A stretch of 6,832 bases of DNA from Acidimicrobiales bacterium (GCA_020631315.1 JAHDHM010000201.1:1-6832), one strand, 5' to 3'; positions 1 through 6,473 are shown, numbered from the stretch's first letter. Notes: generated from the letters alone by a model not told the origin. Made by a program: numbers and translations.

Positions 1-1078
1 GCGCGATCCGCATCAGCTCATCGAGGGCTGCCTCATCGCTTGTTACGCGACCGGCCTCTCGCAGTGCTTCCTGTACGTACGTGGTGAGATGCCGCTGGCG
101 CACGAGCGCCTCGCACAGGCCCTCAACGACGCGTACGCAGCCGGCTTCATCGGCAAGAACATCCTCGGCACCGACTTCAGCGTCGACATCGTCCTCCACT
201 GGGGCGCCGGCGCCTACGTGGTCGGCGAGGAGACCGCCCTCATCGAGAGCCTCGAGGGCAACCGTGGGATGCCGCGCCTGAAGCCGCCGTACTTCCCGGC
301 CGCCATCGGCCTCTACGGCCAGCCGACCATCGTCAACAACGTCGAGACCCTCGCCAACCTGCCGTGGATCATGAACCACGGTGCGCAGGCCTATGTCGGC
401 ATCGGTACCGAGTCCTCGCCCGGGACGCGCATGGTCGCGGTCTCCGGACACGTGAAGCGCCCCGGCGTCTACGAGATCGTCAACGGCATCACGACCTTCC
501 GCGACCTGCTCTACGGAGAGCAGTTCTGCCAGGGCATCCGCGACGACAACGAGCTCAAGGCCTTCGTCCCCGGGGGAGGTTCGGCTCCGTGGTTCACGCC
601 CGAGCAGCTCGACATCCCGTTCGAGGGACGCGAGGCCGGCGCCGCCGGCTCGATGCTCGGCTCCGGCGCCGTGATGGTGATGGACGAGACCACCGACATC
701 CCGACGGCGGCTCTCAGCCTCACGAAGTTCTACGCCCACGAGTCGTGCGGCAAGTGCGTCCCGTGCCGTGAGGGCGGCACCTGGCTCGAGAAGATCCTCA
801 CCCGCATCGTGAAGGGACACGGCACGCCCCGCGACCTCGAGCTCCTCCTCGAGGTCGGCGAGACCATCTGCCCCGGCGACTTCCCGCACGCGTCGTCGTC
901 CAAGCTCGGCCTCGAGGCCACGCCGTTCCCGTACAAGATGACGACCATCTGCTTCGTCGGCCCGTCGGCGTTCGCTCCGGTCCACTCGGCGCTCACGCTC
1001 TTCCGCGACGAGTTCGAGGCCAAGATCACCAAGCGCGACATGATCCCCGTCGTCGCCGCTCCTGTCGGAGGGCACTGA
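1..1078 (+). CDS. nuoF: NADH-quinone oxidoreductase subunit F (NuoF), 5' partial
   Basis: NuoF is the peripheral-arm subunit that oxidises NADH, holds FMN and carries the 4Fe-4S cluster N3. The reading frame is open from base 2 to the TGA at 1076-1078, giving 358 residues. Compared with the usual ~440, roughly the first 100 are missing, including the Gly-rich nucleotide-binding loop. The 51-kDa signature GAGAYVVGEETALIES lies at 203-250, with Val where the family normally has Cys (GAGAYICGEE). The N3 motif ESCGKCVPCREG (740-775) supplies three Cys ligands, and the fourth is most likely the Cys at 950-952 in TTICFVGPSA. The spacer between these is about 20 residues longer than in E. coli NuoF and holds an extra Cys (869-871). 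PTIVNNVETLA and GSMLGSGAVMVMDE are also typical. The stop overlaps the nuoG start. Identity is very secure; the true start lies outside the window. Confidence 0.97.
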   Translation, partial: RDPHQLIEGCLIACYATGLSQCFLYVRGEMPLAHERLAQALNDAYAAGFIGKNILGTDFSVDIVLHWGAGAYVVGEETALIESLEGNRGMPRLKPPYFPAAIGLYGQPTIVNNVETLANLPWIMNHGAQAYVGIGTESSPGTRMVAVSGHVKRPGVYEIVNGITTFRDLLYGEQFCQGIRDDNELKAFVPGGGSAPWFTPEQLDIPFEGREAGAAGSMLGSGAVMVMDETTDIPTAALSLTKFYAHESCGKCVPCREGGTWLEKILTRIVKGHGTPRDLELLLEVGETICPGDFPHASSSKLGLEATPFPYKMTTICFVGPSAFAPVHSALTLFRDEFEAKITKRDMIPVVAAPVGGH

Positions 1079-1080
1079 TG
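1067..1080 (+). promoter_or_regulatory. Shine-Dalgarno and TGATG overlap coupling nuoF to nuoG
   Basis: GGAGGG (1067-1072) lies five bases before ATG 1078-1080, whose A is also the last base of the nuoF TGA stop. This arrangement usually means that ribosomes ending nuoF restart on nuoG, keeping the two subunits stoichiometric. It also fixes the nuoG start. Confidence 0.85.
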
Positions 1081-3690
1081 ACCGACACCGCTCCCACCGA
1101 GGCCGAGGTACCTGTCGACGGCGTCGTCGTCACGATCAACGGCACCGAGGTCATCGCCGAGAAGGGCGAGCTGCTCATCGCCGCGGCCGAGCGCCACGGT
1201 CACTACATCCCGCACTTCTGCTACCACCCGCGCATGAAGCCGGTCGGCATGTGCCGTCAGTGCCTCGTCGAGGTCGACACCGGCCGCGGTCCCGGTCTGC
1301 AGCCGTCGTGCATGCTGACGGTGTCCGACGGCATGGTGGTCGACACCGAGTCGGAGACCACCAAGCGGGCCCAGGAGGGCATGCTCGAGCTGCTGCTCGT
1401 CAACCATCCGTTGGACTGCCCGGTTTGTGACAAGGGCGGCGAGTGCCCGTTGCAGGACCAGACGCTCGCCTTCGGTCCCGGCGAGAGTCGTTTCGTCGAA
1501 GAGAAGCGCCACTACGAGAAGCCGATCCCGATCAGCGATCTCGTCTACCTGGACCGTGAGCGCTGCATCCTGTGCGATCGCTGCACCCGCTTCGCGAAGG
1601 AGGTGGCCGGCGACCCGCTGATCCACTTCACGCACCGCGGTAACCAGACCCAGGTCCTCACCTTCCCTGACGACCCGTTCAACTCCTACTTCTCGGGCAA
1701 CACCGTCCAGATCTGCCCGGTCGGCGCCCTCACCGCGAAGCCGTACCGCTTCCGTGCCCGTCCGTGGGACCTCGACGAGACCGAGTCCACCTGCACCACC
1801 TGCTCGGTCGGCTGCCGCGTGGCCGTGCAGTCGTCGCGTAACGAGCTGCTGCGCTACCAGGGCGTCGACATCGAGTCGGTCAACCATGGTTGGCTCTGCG
1901 ACAAGGGCCGCTTCGGCTTCGAGTCCATCAACTCCGACCAGCGCCTCTCGCAGCCGTTCGTCCGCGATCCCAAGAACGACGAGCAGCTCATCGGCACCGA
2001 TTGGAACACCGCACTCACGGCCGCCGCCGACGCGATCCGCAACGGCGCAGCGGGCGCTGGTGTCGGCATCATCGGTGGTGCCCGCCTGAACAACGAGGGC
2101 GCCTACGCCTGGTCGAAGCTCGCTCGCTCCGTGATCGGTACCGATCACGTCGATGCCCAGCTCGCCGACGGCCTCGATCCCACCATGCTCGCCTCGATTC
2201 CCCGTGCGAGCATCGCCGACGCGTGCGCAGCCGATCACGTCATCGTCATCGGACCTGACCTCAAGGAAGAGCTGCCCGTGCTCTTCCTTCGTCTCAAGGG
2301 CGCCGAGGGTCCGAAGCTCATCGAGCTGTCGCCGGCACCGACCGGCCTGACCAAGTACGCCGCAGCGTCGCATCGTTACCTTCCGGGTGAGTTGGCTCAC
2401 GCCGCTCGCGAGCTGGCGTCTGCCCACCCGGGTCTTGCCCACGGCAACACCGTCGTCGTCGTCGGGCGCCCCTCGCTGGCGAGCCCTGCGAGCGAGGTCG
2501 AGGCTGCAGTCGGTGCCCTCGTCACGGCGCTTCCCGACGCGACGTTCCTCCCGGCACTGCGTCGTGGCAACGTCATGGGCGCCCTCGACATGGGTCTCAC
2601 TCCAGGTCTTCTTCCCGGCCGAGTCAGCCTCGCCGACGGCGCCGAGTGGTTCGGCGACGCGTGGGGCTCTCTGCCCGCCGAGGCCGGCCTCGACACCGCC
2701 GGCATGCTCGAGGCTGCGGCTGCCGGCCGCCTCGACACACTCGTGCTGCTGGGGGCAGACCCGCTCGCTGACGTGCCTGACCGCGATCTCGTCGAGCGAG
2801 CCTTCGCCGGCGTCGGCAACGTCGTCGCCATCGACCTCTTCGCCACCGAGTCGGTCCAGCGGGCCGACGTCGTGCTGGCCGCCGCCGGCTTCGCCGAAGT
2901 CGGCGGCACCACCACGAACATCGAGGGTCGCGTCAGCCGCCTCGGTCAGAAGATCACCCCGCCGGGAACCGCCCGAGCTGACTGGATGCTCGCCGTCGAG
3001 CTCGCCTGGCGCCTGGACGGCGATCTCGGTCTGTCGTCGCTCGAGGACATCTGGGCCGAGATCGAGCGCGTGTCGCCGCTCCATGCCGGTTGCACCGTCG
3101 ACCTGATCGAGTCCGAGGGCGCGGTGGAAGGCGTGCTCCTGCCGCTTCCCGTCGAGGAGCCGGCCGCCGACGACGCAGTCTCGGACGAGGCGGACGCTGA
3201 TGACACCGACGCCGCGGCCACCGCCGGTAGCGAGGCTGACGACAGCGACGAGGCACACGACAACAGCGAGGAAGCCGCCGCCACCGAGGTCGAGGCCACT
3301 CCCGCTCCGATCGCTGTGCCCGCAACGGTCGCCTGGACCGCACCCGAGATCGGCGACCCACCCTCGGTCGACGGCTACGCGGTCCGCCTCGTGGCTCGTC
3401 GCAAGCTCTACGACGAGGCGACCAACACGATGATGGCCGAGAGCATGCAGGGCCTCGTCGACGACGCAAGACTGTTCGTCAACCCCGGCCAGCTCCGTCG
3501 CCTCGGCGTCGAGTCGGGAGCTCGTGCGAACGTCACCTCGTCGCAGACCACGGTCGTGCTGCCCCTCGTCGGTGACGACGACGTCCCCGACGGCGTGGCC
3601 GTCATGGGCGTCCGCCAGCCAGGTGGATCGGCTGCCGAGCTGATCGATCTACGCTCCACGGTCACCGAGCTGAGGATCGAGAGCCGATGA
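1078..3690 (+). CDS. nuoG: NADH-quinone oxidoreductase subunit G (NuoG)
   Basis: NuoG is the large Fe-S subunit that passes electrons from NuoF toward NuoI. The protein has 870 residues. The N-terminal 2Fe-2S domain (N1b) has C48, C59, C62 and C78. The His-Cys3 cluster N5 has H110, C114, C117 and C123. Cluster N4 has C163, C166, C169 and C213 (ICPVGAL). A fourth motif, C239-x2-C-x3-C246-x27-C274, matches N7, the off-pathway cluster retained from a formate-dehydrogenase-like ancestor. Residues ~275-690 resemble a degenerate molybdopterin oxidoreductase fold, and ~765-870 a C-terminal dinucleotide-binding-type domain. Between them is an Asp/Glu/Ala-rich linker (about 692-743). The ATG shares its A with the nuoF stop (TGATG), and GGAGGG at 1067-1072 sits 5 bases upstream, so the start is well supported. 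A free-standing molybdenum enzyme is unlikely given the N1b/N5/N4 set and the operon. Confidence 0.97.
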   Translation: MTDTAPTEAEVPVDGVVVTINGTEVIAEKGELLIAAAERHGHYIPHFCYHPRMKPVGMCRQCLVEVDTGRGPGLQPSCMLTVSDGMVVDTESETTKRAQEGMLELLLVNHPLDCPVCDKGGECPLQDQTLAFGPGESRFVEEKRHYEKPIPISDLVYLDRERCILCDRCTRFAKEVAGDPLIHFTHRGNQTQVLTFPDDPFNSYFSGNTVQICPVGALTAKPYRFRARPWDLDETESTCTTCSVGCRVAVQSSRNELLRYQGVDIESVNHGWLCDKGRFGFESINSDQRLSQPFVRDPKNDEQLIGTDWNTALTAAADAIRNGAAGAGVGIIGGARLNNEGAYAWSKLARSVIGTDHVDAQLADGLDPTMLASIPRASIADACAADHVIVIGPDLKEELPVLFLRLKGAEGPKLIELSPAPTGLTKYAAASHRYLPGELAHAARELASAHPGLAHGNTVVVVGRPSLASPASEVEAAVGALVTALPDATFLPALRRGNVMGALDMGLTPGLLPGRVSLADGAEWFGDAWGSLPAEAGLDTAGMLEAAAAGRLDTLVLLGADPLADVPDRDLVERAFAGVGNVVAIDLFATESVQRADVVLAAAGFAEVGGTTTNIEGRVSRLGQKITPPGTARADWMLAVELAWRLDGDLGLSSLEDIWAEIERVSPLHAGCTVDLIESEGAVEGVLLPLPVEEPAADDAVSDEADADDTDAAATAGSEADDSDEAHDNSEEAAATEVEATPAPIAVPATVAWTAPEIGDPPSVDGYAVRLVARRKLYDEATNTMMAESMQGLVDDARLFVNPGQLRRLGVESGARANVTSSQTTVVLPLVGDDDVPDGVAVMGVRQPGGSAAELIDLRSTVTELRIESR
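2130..2149. repeat. Perfect 20-bp palindrome within nuoG
   Basis: CGTGATCGGTACCGATCACG reads identically on both strands, centred on a KpnI-like GGTACC. It lies inside nuoG and encodes part of a plain SVIGTDHV stretch. A perfect palindrome this long is not expected often by chance in a window of this size, but no function can be assigned. It could be coincidence of GC-rich codon choice or a protein-binding site. Confidence 0.6.
3151..3306 (+). other. Acidic low-complexity linker inside NuoG (residues ~692-743)
   Basis: This stretch encodes a run dominated by Asp, Glu, Ala, Ser and Thr, for example DEADADDTDAAATAG and EADDSDEAHDNSEEAA. It is followed by an Ala/Pro-rich segment and then an ordered C-terminal domain. 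It contains almost no hydrophobic core residues and is very likely disordered. It stays in frame with NuoG on both sides, so it is a genuine internal linker and not a frameshift product. E. coli and Thermus NuoG have no comparable acidic tract that I recall; whether relatives of this organism share it cannot be judged here. Confidence 0.8.
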
Positions 3691-3767
3691 CCATCGTCAA
3701 CTCACGACGCGCCACCATCCGACGCGCCGACTCAGAAGCCACCGGGGAGCAGACCTGTGTTCGGTGA
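3687..3767 (+). CDS. Possible 26-codon coupling ORF between nuoG and nuoH (hypothetical)
   Basis: An ATG at 3687-3689 overlaps the nuoG stop (ATGA), in the same overlapping style as other junctions of this operon. It opens a 26-codon frame ending at TGA 3765-3767, a few codons inside nuoH. The predicted peptide (starting MTIVNSRRATIRRADSEATG) is basic and polar and resembles nothing I recognise. Its likeliest role, if translated, is to carry ribosomes from nuoG across the 66-base gap and over the nuoH Shine-Dalgarno, acting as a coupling leader. It may equally be a chance frame, since ATGA at a stop is common and the ORF is very short. Confidence 0.25.
   Translation: MTIVNSRRATIRRADSEATGEQTCVR
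3744..3759 (+). promoter_or_regulatory. Shine-Dalgarno and GTG start of nuoH
   Basis: GGGGAG (3744-3749) precedes the GTG at 3757-3759 by seven bases. No ATG in the nuoH frame lies between the nuoG stop and the conserved NuoH sequence, and the first in-frame ATG downstream (3859) would remove most of the first transmembrane helix. This decides GTG 3757 as the start. Confidence 0.75.
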
Positions 3768-4971
3768 TCCGCTGCTGCGCGGCCACATCGACTGGGGCGA
3801 TGTCGCGCTCGTCGGCCTGAAGGTCGTCGTCGCGTTCGTCCTCTTGTTGGTCGCCACGATGTTCATGGTCTGGTTCGAGCGCAAGCTCATCTCGGACATG
3901 CAGAACCGGATCGGCCCGAACGTCGCCGGTCCCTTCGGCCTGCTCCAGACCCTCGCCGACGGCATCAAGTTCTTCTTCAAGGAGGACCTCAAGCCGCAGG
4001 CCTCCGACCCGCTGGTCTTCCGGCTCGCGCCCTACCTGTCCGCTGTCACTGCGTTCCTGGCGTTCACGATCGTGCCGATCGGCGGTGTGTTCGAGAACGG
4101 TGACCCGAACTCCGGCACCGTCACGCTGTTCGGCAAGGAGACCTACCTCCAGGTCGCCGATCCGCCCATCGGCATCCTCTTGCTGCTGGCGATGTCGTCG
4201 ATCGCCGTCTACGGCGTCATGCTCGCCGGTTGGTCCTCGGGTTCGAAGTACCCGCTCATCGGCTCGGTGCGCGCGTCGGCGCAGGCGATCTCGTACGAAG
4301 CCGCCCTCGGCATGGCCGTCGTCGCCGTCGTGCTCCTCGCCGGTTCGCTGTCGACCCACGACATCGTGGCCGCCCAGTCCGAAGGCCTTCGCAGCTGGTA
4401 TTGGCTGGCGAGCGGCATCATCCCGTTCGTGGTCTTCCTCATCGCCGGTACCGCCGAGCTGAACCGCCCTCCGTTCGACCTCGTCGAGGCCGAGCAGGAG
4501 ATCGTCGGCGGTTTCCACACCGAGTACTCCTCGATCCGTTTCGCACTGTTCTTCCTGGCCGAGTTCATGAACGTGATCACCATCTCGGCGATCATGGTCA
4601 CGCTGTTCTTCGGTGGTCCCGCCGGGCCGATCTTCTTCGGTCTCGACTGGCTCTGGCCGACGGTGTGGTTCCTCCTGAAGGTCCTCGCCTTCCTGTTCAT
4701 GTTCGTGTGGTTCCGCGCCACGCTGCCCCGCCTGCGCTACGACCAGCTGATGCACCTCGGCTGGAAGGTGCTCATCCCGCTGATGCTCGGCTGGCTGCTC
4801 GTCCGCAGCGCCATCCTGCTGTGGCAGGACGATCAGCTCGATGCCGTGGCCCTCATCGTCGGCGGCCTCGTCATCGGCGTGATCTCGATGGCGCTGCTGA
4901 GCGCTGCGTTCGCCGCAGGCGACCGTGCGTGGGTCAGGGACCAGGAGTCGTCCCGGGAGATCGGACGCTGA
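3757..4971 (+). CDS. nuoH: NADH-quinone oxidoreductase subunit H (NuoH)
   Basis: NuoH is the membrane subunit (mitochondrial ND1 homologue) that forms the quinone chamber with NuoB/NuoD and links the peripheral arm to the proton pumps. The protein has 404 residues, against ~325 in E. coli. Both family signatures are present: [16 protein letters not shown] (residues 61-76) and [14 protein letters not shown] (239-252). The acidic run through EAEQE and the following GFHTEYSS belong to the conserved quinone-cavity loop. Multiple hydrophobic helices are clear, starting with ~17-39. Extra length comes from a polar loop at ~111-134 and a C-terminal extension (~360-404) with one more hydrophobic helix (~362-387) and a charged tail, as I recall being common in actinobacterial NuoH. 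The gene is in the same frame as nuoG, 66 bases downstream, and starts with GTG. The ATG of nuoI follows two bases after the stop. Confidence 0.96.
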   Translation: MFGDPLLRGHIDWGDVALVGLKVVVAFVLLLVATMFMVWFERKLISDMQNRIGPNVAGPFGLLQTLADGIKFFFKEDLKPQASDPLVFRLAPYLSAVTAFLAFTIVPIGGVFENGDPNSGTVTLFGKETYLQVADPPIGILLLLAMSSIAVYGVMLAGWSSGSKYPLIGSVRASAQAISYEAALGMAVVAVVLLAGSLSTHDIVAAQSEGLRSWYWLASGIIPFVVFLIAGTAELNRPPFDLVEAEQEIVGGFHTEYSSIRFALFFLAEFMNVITISAIMVTLFFGGPAGPIFFGLDWLWPTVWFLLKVLAFLFMFVWFRATLPRLRYDQLMHLGWKVLIPLMLGWLLVRSAILLWQDDQLDAVALIVGGLVIGVISMALLSAAFAAGDRAWVRDQESSREIGR

Positions 4972-4973
4972 TC

Positions 4974-5626
4974 ATGGGCTATCTCGACGGATTCAAGGTC
5001 ACCTTCGGACGGCTGTTCGAAGAGCGGGTCACCACGGAGTACCCGAAGGAGAAGCGCCCGAAGCCCGAGCGCTTCCACGGTCGCCACGTCCTCAACCGCT
5101 ACGAGGACGGCATGGAGAAGTGCATCGGCTGCGAGCTGTGCGCTGGTGTCTGTCCTGCGAAGTGCATCTACGTGCGTGGCGCCGACAACCCCCCGGACGA
5201 CCCGGTGTCCCCGGGCGAGCGATACGGCTACGTCTACGAGATCAACTACCTCCGTTGCATCCACTGCGACCTCTGCGTCGAGGCGTGCCCGACCGAGGCC
5301 ATCACCGAGTCGAAGATGTTCGAGTTCTCGTTCTCGAACCGTGCCAACGCGATCTACACCAAGGACGAGCTGGTCGTCGACGACGACGGCAAGCCCCAGC
5401 AGCTCCCGTGGGAGCTGTGGCACGAAGGCGACGACGAGCACACGTCCGGTTGGATGCGGGCGACCGCGCCGGCGGGTCGGGTCGAGCACATCGGCAAGGT
5501 CGGTTGGTCGGCTCGGCTACGGGGTCGCCCGAGCTCGGTCAGACCGCTGCCGTCGACGTCGACGGCGCTGCCGACGACACGGCCCACGCCGACGACCACC
5601 ACGACGATCACGGAGGACATCACTGA
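4974..5626 (+). CDS. nuoI: NADH-quinone oxidoreductase subunit I (NuoI), frame disrupted near the C-terminus
   Basis: NuoI is the ferredoxin-like subunit holding clusters N6a and N6b, which relay electrons from NuoG to NuoB. From ATG 4974 the frame encodes two Cys motifs: C50-x2-C53-x2-C56-x3-C60-P and C95-x2-C98-x2-C101-x3-C105-P, plus typical [18 protein letters not shown] and [10 protein letters not shown]. An additional Cys, C64, follows the first motif (CPAKC). The frame fits family sequence to about residue 178 (KVGW, base 5507) and then becomes Arg/Ser/Pro/Thr-rich with no stop until 6473. The expected tail, ending in [18 protein letters not shown] and a TGA at 5624-5626 that overlaps nuoJ, is in the frame one base back. 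One missing base between ~5505 and 5531, for example in GGGG 5521-5524, would restore a protein of 217 residues. The iron-sulfur core is intact. Identity is certain; the C-terminus as given is not. Confidence 0.9.
5505..5531 (+). other. Apparent frameshift zone in nuoI
   Basis: Upstream of this zone the NuoI product reads in the frame of ATG 4974. Downstream, coherent sequence ([17 protein letters not shown]) with C/G third positions and a proper end at the nuoJ overlap is in the frame shifted back by one base. A single added base, such as a fifth G in the GGGG at 5521-5524, would join them. The third frame reads LGYGV across 5512-5526, so two small indels are an alternative. Short palindromes immediately downstream could make the region hard to sequence. 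Confidence 0.75.
5549..5566. repeat. 18-bp perfect palindrome in the nuoI tail
   Basis: GCCGTCGACGTCGACGGC is self-complementary and could fold into a 7-bp stem with an ACGT loop. A shorter palindrome, CCGAGCTCGG, lies just upstream at 5529-5538. Both are within coding sequence next to the frame disruption. They may be by-products of GTC/GAC codons, but they are candidates for structure that promotes sequencing or replication slippage. Confidence 0.5.
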
Positions 5627-5628
5627 TG
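5612..5628 (+). promoter_or_regulatory. Shine-Dalgarno and TGATG overlap at the nuoI/nuoJ junction
   Basis: GGAGGA (5612-5617) is eight bases before ATG 5626-5628, whose A is the last base of the nuoI TGA in the restored tail frame. The same six bases encode the Gly-Gly of the nuoI tail. The close match to the nuoF/nuoG junction (CACTGATG in both) is strong evidence that the natural end of nuoI is here and not far downstream. Confidence 0.8.
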
Positions 5629-6168
5629 GTCGACACCATCGTCTTCCTGGTCGCCGCCGCCATCTGTCTGAGCGGGGCGATCGGCGTGATCATGGCGAAG
5701 AACCCCGTGCATTCGGCGCTCATGCTGGTCATGACGCTCTTCGGCATCGCGGTGCTGTTCGTCGCCCAGGAAGCACACTTCCTCGCCGCAGTGCAGGTGA
5801 TCGTCTACGCCGGCGCCATCGTGGTGCTCTTCTTGTTCGTGATCATGCTGCTCGGCGTCGATGTCGCGTCCGACATCGAGCTCGGCGGATTCAAGGGACA
5901 ACGAGAGGCTGCGGCCGGCTTCGCCGTCGTCGCCCTCGCCGTGCTCGGCTGGGTCGTGGCCAACGCCGACGAGCCCGCCCTCACCGCACAGAGCCGCAGC
6001 GCCGCGCTCGACGAGTCGACGCCGGACGTCAACCAGCTCGCGCACTCGCTGTTCTCCGATTACGTCTACGCGTTCGAGCTGACCTCGGTGTTGCTCGTCG
6101 TCGCCGTGATCGGCGCTGTGGTGCTGTCGCGCCGCCAGCCGCCGCTCGACGAGGAGGTCGACGCCTGA
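5626..6168 (+). CDS. nuoJ: NADH-quinone oxidoreductase subunit J (NuoJ)
   Basis: NuoJ is a small membrane subunit (ND6 homologue) between NuoH and NuoK whose third helix changes conformation during coupling. The 180-residue product has about five hydrophobic helices, near residues 4-23, 29-47, 53-77, 96-112 and 150-168. It contains the conserved segment [22 protein letters not shown], given here as residues 54-75, with the Tyr-Ala-Gly-Ala of the flexible helix 3. KNPVHSAL after helix 1 is also typical. A polar loop at ~113-145 separates the last two helices. The ATG overlaps the restored nuoI stop and has a good Shine-Dalgarno; the frame is open further upstream but that part is out-of-frame nuoI. 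The stop overlaps the start of nuoK. Confidence 0.95.
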   Translation: MVDTIVFLVAAAICLSGAIGVIMAKNPVHSALMLVMTLFGIAVLFVAQEAHFLAAVQVIVYAGAIVVLFLFVIMLLGVDVASDIELGGFKGQREAAAGFAVVALAVLGWVVANADEPALTAQSRSAALDESTPDVNQLAHSLFSDYVYAFELTSVLLVVAVIGAVVLSRRQPPLDEEVDA

Positions 6169-6170
6169 TG
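6151..6170 (+). promoter_or_regulatory. Shine-Dalgarno and TGATG overlap at the nuoJ/nuoK junction
   Basis: GAGGAGG (6151-6157) lies ten bases before ATG 6168-6170, which shares its A with the nuoJ TGA stop. It is located in the codons for the acidic end of NuoJ and implies translational coupling. Confidence 0.75.
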
Positions 6171-6473
6171 GAGGTCACCGACAACTGGTACCTCGTGCTC
6201 GGTGCCCTGCTCTTCATCATCGGGGGCGTCGGCCTGCTGCTGCGCCGCAACCCGCTGGTCATGCTGATGTGCGTCGAGCTGATGCTGAACGGCATCAACC
6301 TCTCGTTCGTGGCGTTCTCTCGCCAGCTCAACGACATCGCAGGACAGACCGTGGTGTTCTTCGTCCTGGTGGTCGCAGCCGCCGAAGTGGTGGTCGGTCT
6401 CGGCCTGGTGGTCGCGATCCTGCGGCGTCAGCCCGGCGCCACCGCCGACGATCTGAACGTGTTGAAGGGGTAG
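6168..6473 (+). CDS. nuoK: NADH-quinone oxidoreductase subunit K (NuoK)
   Basis: NuoK is a three-helix membrane subunit (ND4L homologue) contributing to the proton path. The 101-residue product matches the family's usual ~100. Helices lie near residues 7-25, 29-50 and 60-85. The two membrane-embedded glutamates known to matter for pumping in E. coli (E36 and E72) correspond to E37 in [12 protein letters not shown] and E73 in [20 protein letters not shown] between helices 1 and 2 is also characteristic. The start overlaps the nuoJ stop; the stop is TAG at 6471-6473, three bases before nuoL. The frame is open upstream through nuoJ to nuoI only because of the disruption in nuoI, so ATG 6168 is the real start. 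Confidence 0.96.
   Translation: MEVTDNWYLVLGALLFIIGGVGLLLRRNPLVMLMCVELMLNGINLSFVAFSRQLNDIAGQTVVFFVLVVAAAEVVVGLGLVVAILRRQPGATADDLNVLKG

Noticed and set aside
730..3258. 842-codon open frame on the minus strand
   Set aside because: It lies antisense to nuoF and nuoG, which have unmistakable family motifs. Long antisense frames are expected where codons end in C/G and begin with G. The product is Arg/Gly/Asp/Val-rich with no recognisable domain.
1078..3690. NuoG as a stand-alone molybdopterin oxidoreductase or formate dehydrogenase
   Set aside because: The N1b, N5 and N4 ligand sets and the location in the nuoF-G-H-I-J-K-L order identify complex I NuoG; the N7 motif is a known ancestral remnant.
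3697..4755. 352-codon open frame on the minus strand opposite nuoH
   Set aside because: The product is a Glu/Asp/Arg/His-rich mirror of hydrophobic NuoH codons with no family resemblance; a shadow of the sense gene.
5515..5540. Programmed −1 ribosomal frameshift in nuoI
   Set aside because: No classic X-XXY-YYZ slippery heptamer is present. Slipping at CGG-GGT (5520-5525) would require poor re-pairing, and the palindrome at 5549-5566 is farther than usual. An indel in the data or genome is simpler, though not proved.
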